Positions 7,051-15,830 of a stretch of 64,000 nucleotides of DNA are shown here, in pieces (within the stretch, counting starts at the first letter, position 1; each line of letters begins with the position of its first letter). The position numbers and the translations under genes are program-made. The notes beneath the pieces are model-generated. The model was not told the DNA's origin, did no database searches, and was given only the letters and a program-made list of their open reading frames with translations. Where the stretch lies: positions 682,001-746,000 of the forward strand of contig NZ_JAADZW010000001.1 of the NCBI RefSeq assembly GCF_010645065.1, in the 5' to 3' direction. Origin of the DNA: Flavobacterium fluviatile (GTDB lineage Bacteria; Bacteroidota; Bacteroidia; Flavobacteriales; Flavobacteriaceae).

Positions 7051-9360
7051 ATGAAGGTCTGTATTGCCGAAAAACCTAGTGTAGCAAGAGAAATTGCCTC
7101 CGTTTTGGGAGCCAACAACAAACACGACGGCTATTACGAAGGCAATGGTTACGCTGTTACCTACACTTTTGGACATTTATGTACCTTAAAAGAGCCCAAC
7201 GATTACAAGCCCCACTGGAAAAGCTGGGATTTGAATAACCTGCCCATGCTTCCTGAAAAATTTGAAACTAAAGTGGTTCAGAATTCGGGTATCGAAAAAC
7301 AGTTTAAAATCATAAAAAGTTTATTCGACAAAGCCGAAGTAGTCATCAACTGCGGGGATGCCGGACAGGAAGGAGAACTGATTCAGCGCTGGGTGATGAA
7401 CGAGGCTAATTATAAAGGAGAAATTCAGCGTTTATGGATTTCATCTTTGACAACCGAAGCAATCAAAGAAGGTTTTGAAAACTTAAAACCTTCTGCAAAT
7501 TATGACAATTTATATTACGCCGGATTTTCAAGAGCCATTGGAGACTGGCTTTTGGGAATGAACGCTACCCGTTTGTACACCGTAAAACATGGCGGTTACA
7601 AACAGGTTTTATCTATCGGTCGCGTTCAGACGCCAACACTTGCAATGGTAGTTGACCGCTTTAAAGAAATCGAAAACTTTAAGCCACAACCCTACTGGGA
7701 ACTACAGACATTGTACAGAGAAACCCTTTTTAGTTATGAAGATGGCCGTTTCCTGAAAAAGGAGGACGGAGAAATCCTGGCAGAAAAAGTTAAAGAAAGT
7801 GAATTCGAAATTGTTTCTGTTGATAAAAAGAACGGAAACGAATATGCTCCAAAACTTTTTGACTTAACAGGCCTACAAGTATATTGCAATCAGAAATTTG
7901 GATTCTCAGCAGAAGAAACCCTGAAAATTGCACAGACATTATACGAACAAAAAGTAATTACGTATCCCAGAGTTGATACTACTTTTTTACCGGGAGATAT
8001 TTATCTCAAAGTGCCTGGAATTCTGCAAAAACTGACAAATTATTCACATTTAACAGAACCGCTTTTAGGAAAAAAAATCAAAAAATCGCCTAAGGTTTTC
8101 AACGACAAAAAAGTAACCGATCACCATGCGATTATTCCAACAGGAATTGAGATTAATCTGCCTTACAATCAGCAACAGGTTTATGATATCATTACAAAAC
8201 GTTTTATTGCTGTTTTTTATGATGATTGTTTGGTTGCGAATACTACTGTAATAGGAAAAGCTGCTGAAGTAACATTTAAAGCAACCGGAAAGGAAATCCT
8301 GAAAAAAGGTTTCCGCATTGTTTTTGAAGACCCTAACGCCAAAGATAAAGAACCAGATCTGCTACCAAGTTTTGTTGTATGCGAAAAAGGGCCGCATGAA
8401 CCTTCGTTCTTGCAAAAAGAAACCAAACCGCCCAATCAGTTTACAGAAGCAACTCTACTGCGCGCTATGGAAACTGCCGGAAAGCAGGTCGATGATGAAG
8501 ATTTACGTGAATTGATGAAGGAGAACGGAATCGGCCGCCCATCTACACGTGCGAATATTATCGAAACACTTTTTAAACGTCAGTATATTGTTCGAAACAA
8601 AAAGCAGGTATTACCTTCACCAACCGGAATCCAGCTTATAGAAACCATTCAAAATGAATTAATCAAATCGGCAGAATTGACCGGTTCCTGGGAGAAACAA
8701 TTAAAAGACATTGAAAAAGGAACTTTCACCGCTGCAGCATTTATCAGAAACATGAAGCGCATGGTCGAAGCTTTGGTAACCGAAGTTCGGAGCGAAACGA
8801 GACATGCTAATATTTCTCATGCCTCAACGATTCAGAAACCAATTGTAAAAGTAGAAAAAGAGAAAAAGAAAGCATCCGGAATTTCGGCAGAAATTTGTCC
8901 TAAATGCCAAAAAGGAAATATTTTAAAAGGCAAATCGGCTTTTGGGTGTTCTGAGTACAAATCGGGTTGTGATTTTGTACTGCCTTTTGTTTTCCTTGAT
9001 AAAAAAATTACGGAAAGCCAATATTTACGATTGGTTCAGAAAGGTTCTACTATAAATATTAAAGGTTTTAAAACCGATTCCGGAATTGTTGAAGGTTTGA
9101 TTCGTTTTGAAGAAAATTACAAACTAAAATTAGAACCAAAGAAAACCGATAAAAAAGAAGAAACAAAAGAAAGTTCAGATATAGTAGTTTGTCCGAAATG
9201 CAAAAAAGGCACAATTTTGAAAGGCAAAACCGCTTACGGCTGTGCTGAATACAAATCGGGCTGTGATTTTAAAGTAACATTTGACGAAGTAAGAGCAAAA
9301 CTTCGAGATCAAAAACCAACAAAGGAATTGGTGTATTCTATTCTGAGTGAAAGCGTTTAA
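7051..9360 (+). CDS. topB: DNA topoisomerase III (type IA)
   Basis: The 769-residue type IA topoisomerase relaxes and decatenates DNA through a 5'-phosphotyrosine link. The N-terminus (MKVCIAEKPSVAREIASVLG) opens the Toprim domain, whose acidic motif is CGDAGQEGELI at about 101-111 instead of the common DxDREGE. The active-site Tyr is Y305 in VITYPRVDTTFLPGDI. GRPSTRANIIETLFKR follows further on. Two C-terminal zinc-ribbon-like repeats both contain CPKC...GC.EYKSGCDF, at roughly 615-645 and 715-740. It is a single-gene unit. Confidence 0.93.
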   Translation: MKVCIAEKPSVAREIASVLGANNKHDGYYEGNGYAVTYTFGHLCTLKEPNDYKPHWKSWDLNNLPMLPEKFETKVVQNSGIEKQFKIIKSLFDKAEVVINCGDAGQEGELIQRWVMNEANYKGEIQRLWISSLTTEAIKEGFENLKPSANYDNLYYAGFSRAIGDWLLGMNATRLYTVKHGGYKQVLSIGRVQTPTLAMVVDRFKEIENFKPQPYWELQTLYRETLFSYEDGRFLKKEDGEILAEKVKESEFEIVSVDKKNGNEYAPKLFDLTGLQVYCNQKFGFSAEETLKIAQTLYEQKVITYPRVDTTFLPGDIYLKVPGILQKLTNYSHLTEPLLGKKIKKSPKVFNDKKVTDHHAIIPTGIEINLPYNQQQVYDIITKRFIAVFYDDCLVANTTVIGKAAEVTFKATGKEILKKGFRIVFEDPNAKDKEPDLLPSFVVCEKGPHEPSFLQKETKPPNQFTEATLLRAMETAGKQVDDEDLRELMKENGIGRPSTRANIIETLFKRQYIVRNKKQVLPSPTGIQLIETIQNELIKSAELTGSWEKQLKDIEKGTFTAAAFIRNMKRMVEALVTEVRSETRHANISHASTIQKPIVKVEKEKKKASGISAEICPKCQKGNILKGKSAFGCSEYKSGCDFVLPFVFLDKKITESQYLRLVQKGSTINIKGFKTDSGIVEGLIRFEENYKLKLEPKKTDKKEETKESSDIVVCPKCKKGTILKGKTAYGCAEYKSGCDFKVTFDEVRAKLRDQKPTKELVYSILSESV

Positions 9361-9540
9361 AATATTTCACGCAGATTTAGCAGATTTGACAGATTTTTAT
9401 AATTCGGAACTAAATATAAATATGCTGAATCTGCGTGGAGACAAAATCCTTTTTAATCATTCTAATCTGCGGAAGATATAAAAAAGAAATTCATGGAAAT
9501 TTGTGTAATTACTTCGTCTGTCCCTTCGGTCGAGTCGTGG
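9361..9540. repeat. Flavobacterium-style intergenic repeat mosaic
   Basis: This stretch holds repeated words rather than a gene: CACGCAGATTTAGCAGATTT, then GAATCTGCGTGG as partial inverse, TCTAATCTGCGG, and TTCATGGAAATTTGTGTAAT. CACGCAGATT and AATCTGCGTG form an inverted pair. From memory, such words recur between genes across Flavobacterium genomes. Single-copy here. Confidence 0.5.
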
Positions 9541-9584
9541 CAAACTTTTTTTTTATACTTTAGTACTATCAAAACTTAATAAAT

Positions 9585-10058
9585 ATGTTTCATAAAATTA
9601 CTCTTTTAACGCTTGTAATAGCTGTTGTTTCTTGCCAGAAAAAAGAAACCGTAGAAGATAAAATCAAAAAAGCAGACTGGCTAATTGGAAACTGGGAAAA
9701 TACATCACCGGATGGAGTTTTAACCGAAAACTGGCAAAAAGTCAACGACAGCACATTTAAAGCTGCATCCTATTTTATAAAAGCTAAAGACACGATACAT
9801 TTTGAAAGCATTGTTTTAGCGCAAAAAGGTGAAGCATTAACATACATTGCTACTGTAAAAGGTCAAAATGACGGCAAACCTGTAGCTTTTCCTTCAACAT
9901 CAGAAACAGAAAAACAATTGGTTTTTGAAAATCCACAACACGATTACCCTCAAAAAATTACTTATACAAAAGGTGGTAATAACACTCTGACAGCAGAGAT
10001 TTCGGGGAAGCTGAATGGGAAAGTTAGTTCTGAGAAGTTTGTGATGACTAAAAAGTAA
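9585..10058 (+). CDS. DUF6265-like lipoprotein
   Basis: The protein has 157 residues with a lipoprotein signal ending VVSC (Cys at about residue 17). The mature domain begins ADWLIGNWENTSPDGVLTEN and contains FENPQHDYPQKITYTK, a pattern I associate with DUF6265 family beta-barrel proteins. It should be anchored at the periplasmic face of a membrane. The function is unknown, and no operon partner is evident. Confidence 0.75.
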   Translation: MFHKITLLTLVIAVVSCQKKETVEDKIKKADWLIGNWENTSPDGVLTENWQKVNDSTFKAASYFIKAKDTIHFESIVLAQKGEALTYIATVKGQNDGKPVAFPSTSETEKQLVFENPQHDYPQKITYTKGGNNTLTAEISGKLNGKVSSEKFVMTKK

Positions 10059-10127
10059 TTTGTTTTTTGTAAAATCTAAAATGTTATTAAGGAAGAGAAT
10101 CTACTTCCTTAAATTATAAAATTAGTC

Positions 10128-10621
10128 TTGAAAAATTACATTTACGCCGAAAAGGCTTCACTTATAAAACTTATTATTGGCAATCTACTATTTGTTCCCA
10201 GTGTATTGGTAATAATTTTTATCAATAAAGGAAATAATCCAATTCTTTTTTTATTTTTCCTATTAATTGCTTACTGGGGAATTTTCTTCATTTCATCAGA
10301 GGGTTTAGAAATTGATTTTCAAAATAAAAAATTTAGAAAACTATTTTGTGTTTATGGAATTCGAATTGGTCTGACATGGACGTTTTTTCCTGAAATGAAA
10401 TATATCGCATTAGTAGAAACCACTGTAAAACAAACTTTTGGAAGGCTGGGTTTTAAATCTAGACCACAACAACTATAACTGAGAAAACAGTCAAAATAAA
10501 TATCTTTGACTATAATGAAAAGTATTTCACATTGTATTTTGCAAATGATAGAAATGCAGCTTTAGAAATTGCATCAAAAATTCAAGAAGCATATAAGATT
10601 GAAGTTCTGACAAATTTTTAA
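10128..10621 (+). pseudogene. Frameshifted small membrane protein gene
   Basis: Translation from TTG 10128 gives KNYIYAEKASLIKLIIGNLL, two membrane segments, and a soluble part up to GRLGFKSR, then stops at 10478. The second frame continues without a gap as TTITEKTVKINIFDYNEKYF, then TLYFANDRNAALEIASKIQE and AYKIEVLTNF, ending at 10621. The switch falls within about 10455-10465 (AGACCACAACAACTA). One missing base would join both parts into one protein of about 164 residues. The layout, two helices plus a small beta domain, resembles bacterial PH-like membrane proteins. A sequencing error is possible. Confidence 0.7.
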
Positions 10622-10705
10622 ATAAAAATAAAAATTTTGCGCTTATCCCCTTCGCAGCAAAAAAAACCTCAGAAGCTTAGCATCTCAGCCCCTTAGAACC
10701 TTAAA
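10622..10705. repeat. Second type of intergenic repeat
   Basis: This short spacer contains AACCTCAGAAGCTTAGCATC, then TCAGCCCCTTAGAACCTTAA, a word series (CTTAGCATCTCAG / CTTAGAACCTT) that I recognise as a common flavobacterial intergenic repeat. It lies between the 3' ends of two convergent genes. No terminator-like hairpin is seen in it. Confidence 0.4.
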
Positions 10706-10708
10706 AAA

Positions 10709-11869
10709 TCACTCATTCTCCCCTATCTTATTCACCATAAAAATCATCAGAATCCCTAAAACTGACATAATTAAAAACGCCCATTTCATACTCAGGTATT
10801 CAGAAATAAAACCAACCATTGGCGGAACCAGCAAAAAGCCAAGATAACCAATTGTAGATATAGAAGTTATGGCAGTACCACTGTTTAATTTTGATGATCT
10901 TCCCGCGATACTAAAGACCAACGGAACAACACAGGAAACCCCGAAACCAATCAAAACATAACCAAAGATAGTTGGGTAAGCATAAGGCAGGATAAAACAA
11001 ATAGCAAAACCAGCAGTAATCAGGATACCGCTGTAAAGCAGAATTTTTTTAATACCAAATTTCGTTACACCAGAATCACCAAATATACGGCCTAAAGTTA
11101 CCGCTGTTGCAAAAAACACAAATGCTGCACTGGTTAATTTTGGAGAAGCTTTCAATATATTTTCAAAATAAATACCGCTCCAGTCATACATGGTGTTTTC
11201 GCAAGCCATTGAAACAAAACAAATCACAGCGAATTTTATGAGGTTTTTTTCGGGCATTGCAAAGAATTTCTTCTTAACAGGAACCGGTTCATTATGAATA
11301 CTCAACGGATAAAAACAAGCTGTAAGCGCCAGCATAAAAACACTTACTCCCAATAAATGATGTGATGGCGCGATGCGCTGCGTTACCATTACATACCCAA
11401 AACCTGCTCCTGAAAAAACTGCAATACTCCAAACCGCATGAAAACTCGTTATAATCGATTTTGGATATAACTTCTGCACTTCGAGAGATTGTGCATTAAT
11501 CGATAAATTAAAAATATTTCGGGATGCGCCAAAAATCAAAAGTACAATAACTAATTGCCATACAAAAGCTACTAAACCTGGTAAGGATAGCACAATATTA
11601 AACATAACAGCTCCTAAAAGCATGATATACCGGCTACTGTGTTTGTTTAATAATTTTCCGGTAAAAGGCATTGTCAGCATTAAACCTATTGGAAACGCAA
11701 ATAGTACAGCTCCAAATTGTGCTTCAGATAAATGCAGCTGTGCCTGGATATGCGGAATTCGGGATACCCACGAAGAATATCCAAAACCTGAAAGGAAAAA
11801 AAAGACAGTATTAGCTAAACGATAACCTTTGGGAGTGTTCTGTATTTTTTTTAGAAAGGGAATAATCAT
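10709..11869 (-). CDS. MFS transporter
   Basis: This 386-residue protein has about 12 hydrophobic segments. The N-terminal half contains GYSSWVSRIPHIQAQLHLSE and the loop FTGKLLNKHSSRYIMLLG, typical of the major facilitator superfamily. The opening resembles the fucose/YbjJ-like branch of small-molecule permeases. No neighbouring enzyme indicates the substrate. It is transcribed away from the siderophore receptor cluster and ends next to the repeat-filled spacer. Confidence 0.85.
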   Translation of the reverse strand: MIIPFLKKIQNTPKGYRLANTVFFFLSGFGYSSWVSRIPHIQAQLHLSEAQFGAVLFAFPIGLMLTMPFTGKLLNKHSSRYIMLLGAVMFNIVLSLPGLVAFVWQLVIVLLIFGASRNIFNLSINAQSLEVQKLYPKSIITSFHAVWSIAVFSGAGFGYVMVTQRIAPSHHLLGVSVFMLALTACFYPLSIHNEPVPVKKKFFAMPEKNLIKFAVICFVSMACENTMYDWSGIYFENILKASPKLTSAAFVFFATAVTLGRIFGDSGVTKFGIKKILLYSGILITAGFAICFILPYAYPTIFGYVLIGFGVSCVVPLVFSIAGRSSKLNSGTAITSISTIGYLGFLLVPPMVGFISEYLSMKWAFLIMSVLGILMIFMVNKIGENE

Positions 11870-12007
11870 GGAGTACTGTCAATTTAATTTGCCTGCAAAA
11901 TTAAGGTTTTTAGAGCCAATTTCCGTTTTTAAACTTTTTTTAATTTTAAAAAAAACAAAACAATTAGATGATTAATAATTTATACTAAAAGCTTATATTT
12001 ATTTTGC

Positions 12008-12047
12008 AAAACACCTCAGTTCGGACTTCTATACTGAGGTGTTTTTT
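12008..12047 (+). terminator. Strong hairpin-T-run with no gene in front
   Basis: AAAACACCTCAGT and ACTGAGGTGTTTT form a perfect 13-bp stem around an 11-base loop, followed by more T. It lies between divergent genes (MFS to the left, receptor to the right), so neither gene ends here. It may end a small RNA or a short leader, or it may be a relic. Confidence 0.7.
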
Positions 12048-12122
12048 CTTATAAAATATACCTTAGAATCATGACAAATGGAAGGTCTAAGCTAATAATT
12101 CATTTTTGTATGATTAAATTTT

Positions 12123-12130
12123 TAGATTTG
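12123..12130 (+). promoter_or_regulatory. Bacteroidota -7 element of the first receptor gene
   Basis: TAGATTTG matches TAnnTTTG, 29 bp before the receptor ATG. Confidence 0.5.
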
Positions 12131-12159
12131 TAAAAATTACCAATAATAACCAAAAACGA

Positions 12160-14610
12160 ATGAATTACCTTTACCCAAAAATGCAGCATTTTATTTTTAT
12201 AATCTGCATCTTTTTAATTTTAACTACCGATGCCGTTGCACAAGACAATGGAAAGCTCAAAGGAACTATAACTACATCCGACGGACAACCCGCAGCCGGT
12301 ATAAACATCTTTCTTAAAAACACTAAATATAGTTCTGTAACAAATGAAAATGGTTCTTTCGAACTCCACAAAGTAAAAGCAAATACTTATATAGTGCAGG
12401 TAGCTTTAGGAGGTTACGAAACTTTAGAACAGGAAGTAACTGTTTCAGAAAATAAAATATCAACTCTTAATTTACAATTGAAAGTTTCGAATAAGGAATT
12501 AAATGAAGTAACAATCTATAATAACAGGGCAAAACTTTTCCCGAAGCAAAGTAATTATGTTTCAAAAATGCCTCTCAAAAACATCGAAAATCCACAGGTT
12601 TATAATGTTGTTACAGCTAACTTATTAAAGGAACAGGCTGTAACTAATTTTGATGATGCATTAAAGAACGTTCCCGGTGTTCAAAAACTATGGGAATCCA
12701 CAGGTCGTAGTGGTGGCGGAAGCTCCTTTTATGCAATACGGGGGTTTCAAACTCAGGCTAATATTGTAAATGGGCTCCCTGGATTAACAAACGGAAGTCT
12801 TGATCCTTCAAACATAGAAAGTATTGAAGTTATAAAAGGCCCATCCGGAACTTTGTTCGGGAGTAGTTTAATCAGTTATGGAGGTTTAATCAATACAGTA
12901 ACTAAAAAACCTTATTCCGGTTTTGGTACAGAAGTTTCTTATCTTGCCGGAAGTTTTGGACTCAACAGAGTTACTGCTGATGTAAATACCAGCGTAGACG
13001 AATCTGATGATGTAGCTATAAGAATCAATGCAGCCTATCAGACGGAAAATAGTTTTCAGGATGCCGGTTTCCGTACAGCTTATTTTTTAGCCCCAGTCCT
13101 TTCCTATAAAATTAACGACAGATTATCATTCCTTATCAATACTGAATTCATGCAGGAAGAGAGGGCTGTACCACCTATGCTGTTTTTAGGCAGAAGCACA
13201 TCGTTGCAGTTTTCAAATCTGGAAGAATTAAACTACAATACTAAACTCTCTTTTTATGGCAATGATTTGTCTATAAAAAACCCTAAATTCAATTTGCAGG
13301 CTCAGATGAATTATAAAGTTTCAGACCAGTGGACTTCTCAAACAGCTTTATCAAGAAGTTCTGCAAAATCAGATGGATATTATTCGTACATGCCGGATAA
13401 TGAAAATGGATTAGGCGAATTTGCATTAAATATTACAAAAGAGCAATCACAAACAGTGACCACAGATATTCAACAAAACTTTATTGGTGACTTTAAAATA
13501 GGAAATATCCGTAACCGCATTATCGCAGGACTGGATTACTTTGCAAAAGAAGATACATTTGGTGGTTCCGGCTATGCCTGGCTTTATAATATTACTCCTC
13601 AGGGCGATGTAAATTATTTAAATCCTTATACCGGAACAGAAGATCCGCCAACATACCCAACCCGAAGTTCTGTAGATACGGTGCTGTCTAAGTCCGGAGC
13701 CATAATATATGATAACAAAGAAGCAACATACAGTGTTTACGCATCTGATGTTGTAAACATTTTTCCAAATTTGATAGCGATGGCGGGTTTACGCGTTGAC
13801 TATTTTGATACAGAAGGAGATACAAAAACGGATAATGACAATTATAATCAAACTTCTTTATCTCCTAAATTCGGTTTAATCTATCAGCCAATACTTGACA
13901 AGATTGCTGTATTTGCGAATTATATGAATGGTTTTAAAAACATTTCTCCCAAAAAAACATACAATACAAATGGAGATGTAACCGGAGCCGCAACCTTTAA
14001 ACCTGAGCATGCCAATCAGCTTGAGTTTGGTGTAAAGATCAATCTTCTTGGCGAGAAATTAAATGCAACAGCAAGCTATTATAGTATCGAAGTCGGAAAC
14101 CTGGTTACACCAGACCCAAAAATTCCTCTGAACAGCAGACAAGAAGGAACTTCACAAAGCAAAGGTTTTGAGTTTGATCTTAATGCTTCTCCTCTAAAAG
14201 GCCTAAACATTATTGCGGGATACAGTTACAATGACAGTAAAATAACAAAAGGCGGTCTTAATAACGTATGGCTGGAAGAAGGCAAAAGACCAATGTGGTC
14301 AGGACCGGAAAGTTTAGTTAACTTTTGGGCCAACTATAAATTTGCTGATGGGGGGCTAAAAGATTTTGGCTTAGGTTTTGGAGGAAATTATGCCAGTGAA
14401 AATGCAATTATCAATAGTGATAAACTTGGTAAGTTTGTACTTCCGTCCTACACCGTACTCAATGGTTCTGTTTTTTACGGAACAAATAAATACAGGTTAG
14501 CACTAAACATCAACAATATTACCAACAAAGAATATTTCAATGGTGGATGGGGTACTGTAAATCCGCAAAAACCAAGAAATGTTGTAGCTGGTTTTAGCTA
14601 CAAATTCTAA
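12160..14610 (+). CDS. TonB-dependent siderophore receptor with CarboxypepD_reg-like domain
   Basis: The 816-residue protein should be an outer-membrane ferric-siderophore importer driven by TonB. The signal peptide ends around DAVAQ (about residue 28). A CarboxypepD_reg-like domain follows (KLKGTITTSDGQPAAGINIF, to about 115). The plug has NVPGVQKLWESTGRSGGGSS and IESIEVIKGPSGTLFGS. The long barrel ends in AGFSYKF with a terminal Phe. It has the same domain order as the receptor gene at 15831. Substrate specificity is not readable from sequence. Confidence 0.9.
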   Translation: MNYLYPKMQHFIFIICIFLILTTDAVAQDNGKLKGTITTSDGQPAAGINIFLKNTKYSSVTNENGSFELHKVKANTYIVQVALGGYETLEQEVTVSENKISTLNLQLKVSNKELNEVTIYNNRAKLFPKQSNYVSKMPLKNIENPQVYNVVTANLLKEQAVTNFDDALKNVPGVQKLWESTGRSGGGSSFYAIRGFQTQANIVNGLPGLTNGSLDPSNIESIEVIKGPSGTLFGSSLISYGGLINTVTKKPYSGFGTEVSYLAGSFGLNRVTADVNTSVDESDDVAIRINAAYQTENSFQDAGFRTAYFLAPVLSYKINDRLSFLINTEFMQEERAVPPMLFLGRSTSLQFSNLEELNYNTKLSFYGNDLSIKNPKFNLQAQMNYKVSDQWTSQTALSRSSAKSDGYYSYMPDNENGLGEFALNITKEQSQTVTTDIQQNFIGDFKIGNIRNRIIAGLDYFAKEDTFGGSGYAWLYNITPQGDVNYLNPYTGTEDPPTYPTRSSVDTVLSKSGAIIYDNKEATYSVYASDVVNIFPNLIAMAGLRVDYFDTEGDTKTDNDNYNQTSLSPKFGLIYQPILDKIAVFANYMNGFKNISPKKTYNTNGDVTGAATFKPEHANQLEFGVKINLLGEKLNATASYYSIEVGNLVTPDPKIPLNSRQEGTSQSKGFEFDLNASPLKGLNIIAGYSYNDSKITKGGLNNVWLEEGKRPMWSGPESLVNFWANYKFADGGLKDFGLGFGGNYASENAIINSDKLGKFVLPSYTVLNGSVFYGTNKYRLALNINNITNKEYFNGGWGTVNPQKPRNVVAGFSYKF

Positions 14611-14616
14611 AGATAT

Positions 14617-14651
14617 AAAGGGAACTGATCTAAAATTAGTTCCCTTTAATT
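14617..14651. terminator. Bidirectional terminator
   Basis: AAAGGGAACT (14617-14626) pairs with AGTTCCCTTT (14638-14647). A T-run follows on the plus strand. It lies between the convergent receptor and AraC genes and overlaps the AraC stop. Confidence 0.75.
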
Positions 14652-15635
14652 TTTTAGTTTACTTGGTAAATACCCAAACGTTTTTTTAAAAGCTACCGTA
14701 AAATGCTGTGGGTTTTTATATCCTAATTCTTCTGAAACAGTAGAAACAGGAAAATCCTTTTCTGCAATTAATTGTTTTGCATATTCCATGCGAAGCCGGG
14801 TTAAATAATTGAATACTGTTGTGTCAAAAACTATTTTAAAATATTTCTTTAACTTAAAAGTATTCAGTCCCACTTGCGCAGCGATACTGGCCAAGGTATG
14901 TTTTTCTTTAAACCCGGATTTTAAAATACCATCAACAGCTATGATTTTATCATAATCACTTAAGCTTAAGCCTTCGTTAATTTTTGTATTTTCTTCTTCG
15001 TTAATAATAGTAAATAAATAAGAGAGTATCTCCACTACTTTCGATTCCAAAAATGCTTTTTTAATAGCGCCAGTATAATTACACTGTAATATATCTTCAA
15101 TCAAAATATACAATTTAGGCGAAATACTTTTACTTTTCTCCCACATAAAATAGGTGGTATTATTCGCAATCGCTTCTGCCAATAAAGGAATTGTGGTCTT
15201 TAAATCCGGATAAAACAGCTGCTCTAAATATTTTTCTGTAAAAGTAATCTCCAGTGTTTTTCTCCTTTTTGTACGATAATTTAAAACTCCTTTTATTTTA
15301 GGAAAATAAAATAAGTTGTAGTGTCCCTGAGGAATATAAATTCCCTTTTCTAATGGGTCCTCAGGACAGTACTCGTTATCCCCTTCTATTTCTATATGAA
15401 GCTTAACAAATGTAAAATCATGCTCTACTTCTATCGAATAAGATTCAGTTGTCACACACAGATCCCTGGCAACCAAATGCACTCCATCCAGCATAATATC
15501 CGTAATAACTCCGATAATGCCTTTGTGATCGTAATTAATTTTTTTTTCCAGTAAATGTTCTTTATTAAAGCGAATTGGGTTATTTACAACAACACGTTCT
15601 TTCTTAAAAATATCGCTCTTCATCATTGTTTTCAT
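14646..15635 (-). CDS. AraC-family transcriptional regulator
   Basis: The protein has 329 residues. The C-terminal 100 hold two helix-turn-helix units: HTLASIAAQVGLNTFKLKKY and FPVSTVSEELGYKNPQHFTV, ending KTFGYLPSKLKN. The N-terminal part is not a clear cupin. In siderophore clusters such PchR-like regulators activate receptor genes when ferric siderophore is present. Here it is divergent from the receptor gene at 15831, with an AraC-type 21-bp direct repeat in between. The true start could be the second Met (residue 4, MKSDIF), within the same N-terminus. Confidence 0.9.
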   Translation of the reverse strand: MKTMMKSDIFKKERVVVNNPIRFNKEHLLEKKINYDHKGIIGVITDIMLDGVHLVARDLCVTTESYSIEVEHDFTFVKLHIEIEGDNEYCPEDPLEKGIYIPQGHYNLFYFPKIKGVLNYRTKRRKTLEITFTEKYLEQLFYPDLKTTIPLLAEAIANNTTYFMWEKSKSISPKLYILIEDILQCNYTGAIKKAFLESKVVEILSYLFTIINEEENTKINEGLSLSDYDKIIAVDGILKSGFKEKHTLASIAAQVGLNTFKLKKYFKIVFDTTVFNYLTRLRMEYAKQLIAEKDFPVSTVSEELGYKNPQHFTVAFKKTFGYLPSKLKN

Positions 15636-15726
15636 ACAGAAACACTTTGATTTTTAATAATTTAAAAATTCTATTTATTCATTAGGATAAGATAATTGCT
15701 TTAAAATTATGCCTATTCCACATAAT

Positions 15727-15760
15727 CCTTATTGCGTTTATTTTAATCCCTATTGCGTTA
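15727..15760 (+). promoter_or_regulatory. 21-bp-spaced direct repeat, putative AraC regulator site
   Basis: ATTGCGTT occurs at 15731 and again at 15752, each preceded by CCTT or CCCT. The 21-bp period equals two helical turns, the usual spacing of AraC-family half-sites. It lies between the divergent AraC gene and receptor gene, upstream of the receptor -7 element. Confidence 0.6.
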
Positions 15761-15781
15761 ACCGTCTTTTTACTAACAAAC

Positions 15782-15789
15782 TACTTTTG
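15782..15789 (+). promoter_or_regulatory. Bacteroidota -7 element of the second receptor gene
   Basis: TACTTTTG matches TAnnTTTG, 41 bp before the ATG. It is about 22 bp downstream of the AraC-type repeat, a position suited to activation. Confidence 0.55.
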
Positions 15790-15830
15790 CGTAAAATTAT
15801 TAATTTATAACTAATCTAAATAAGAATACT

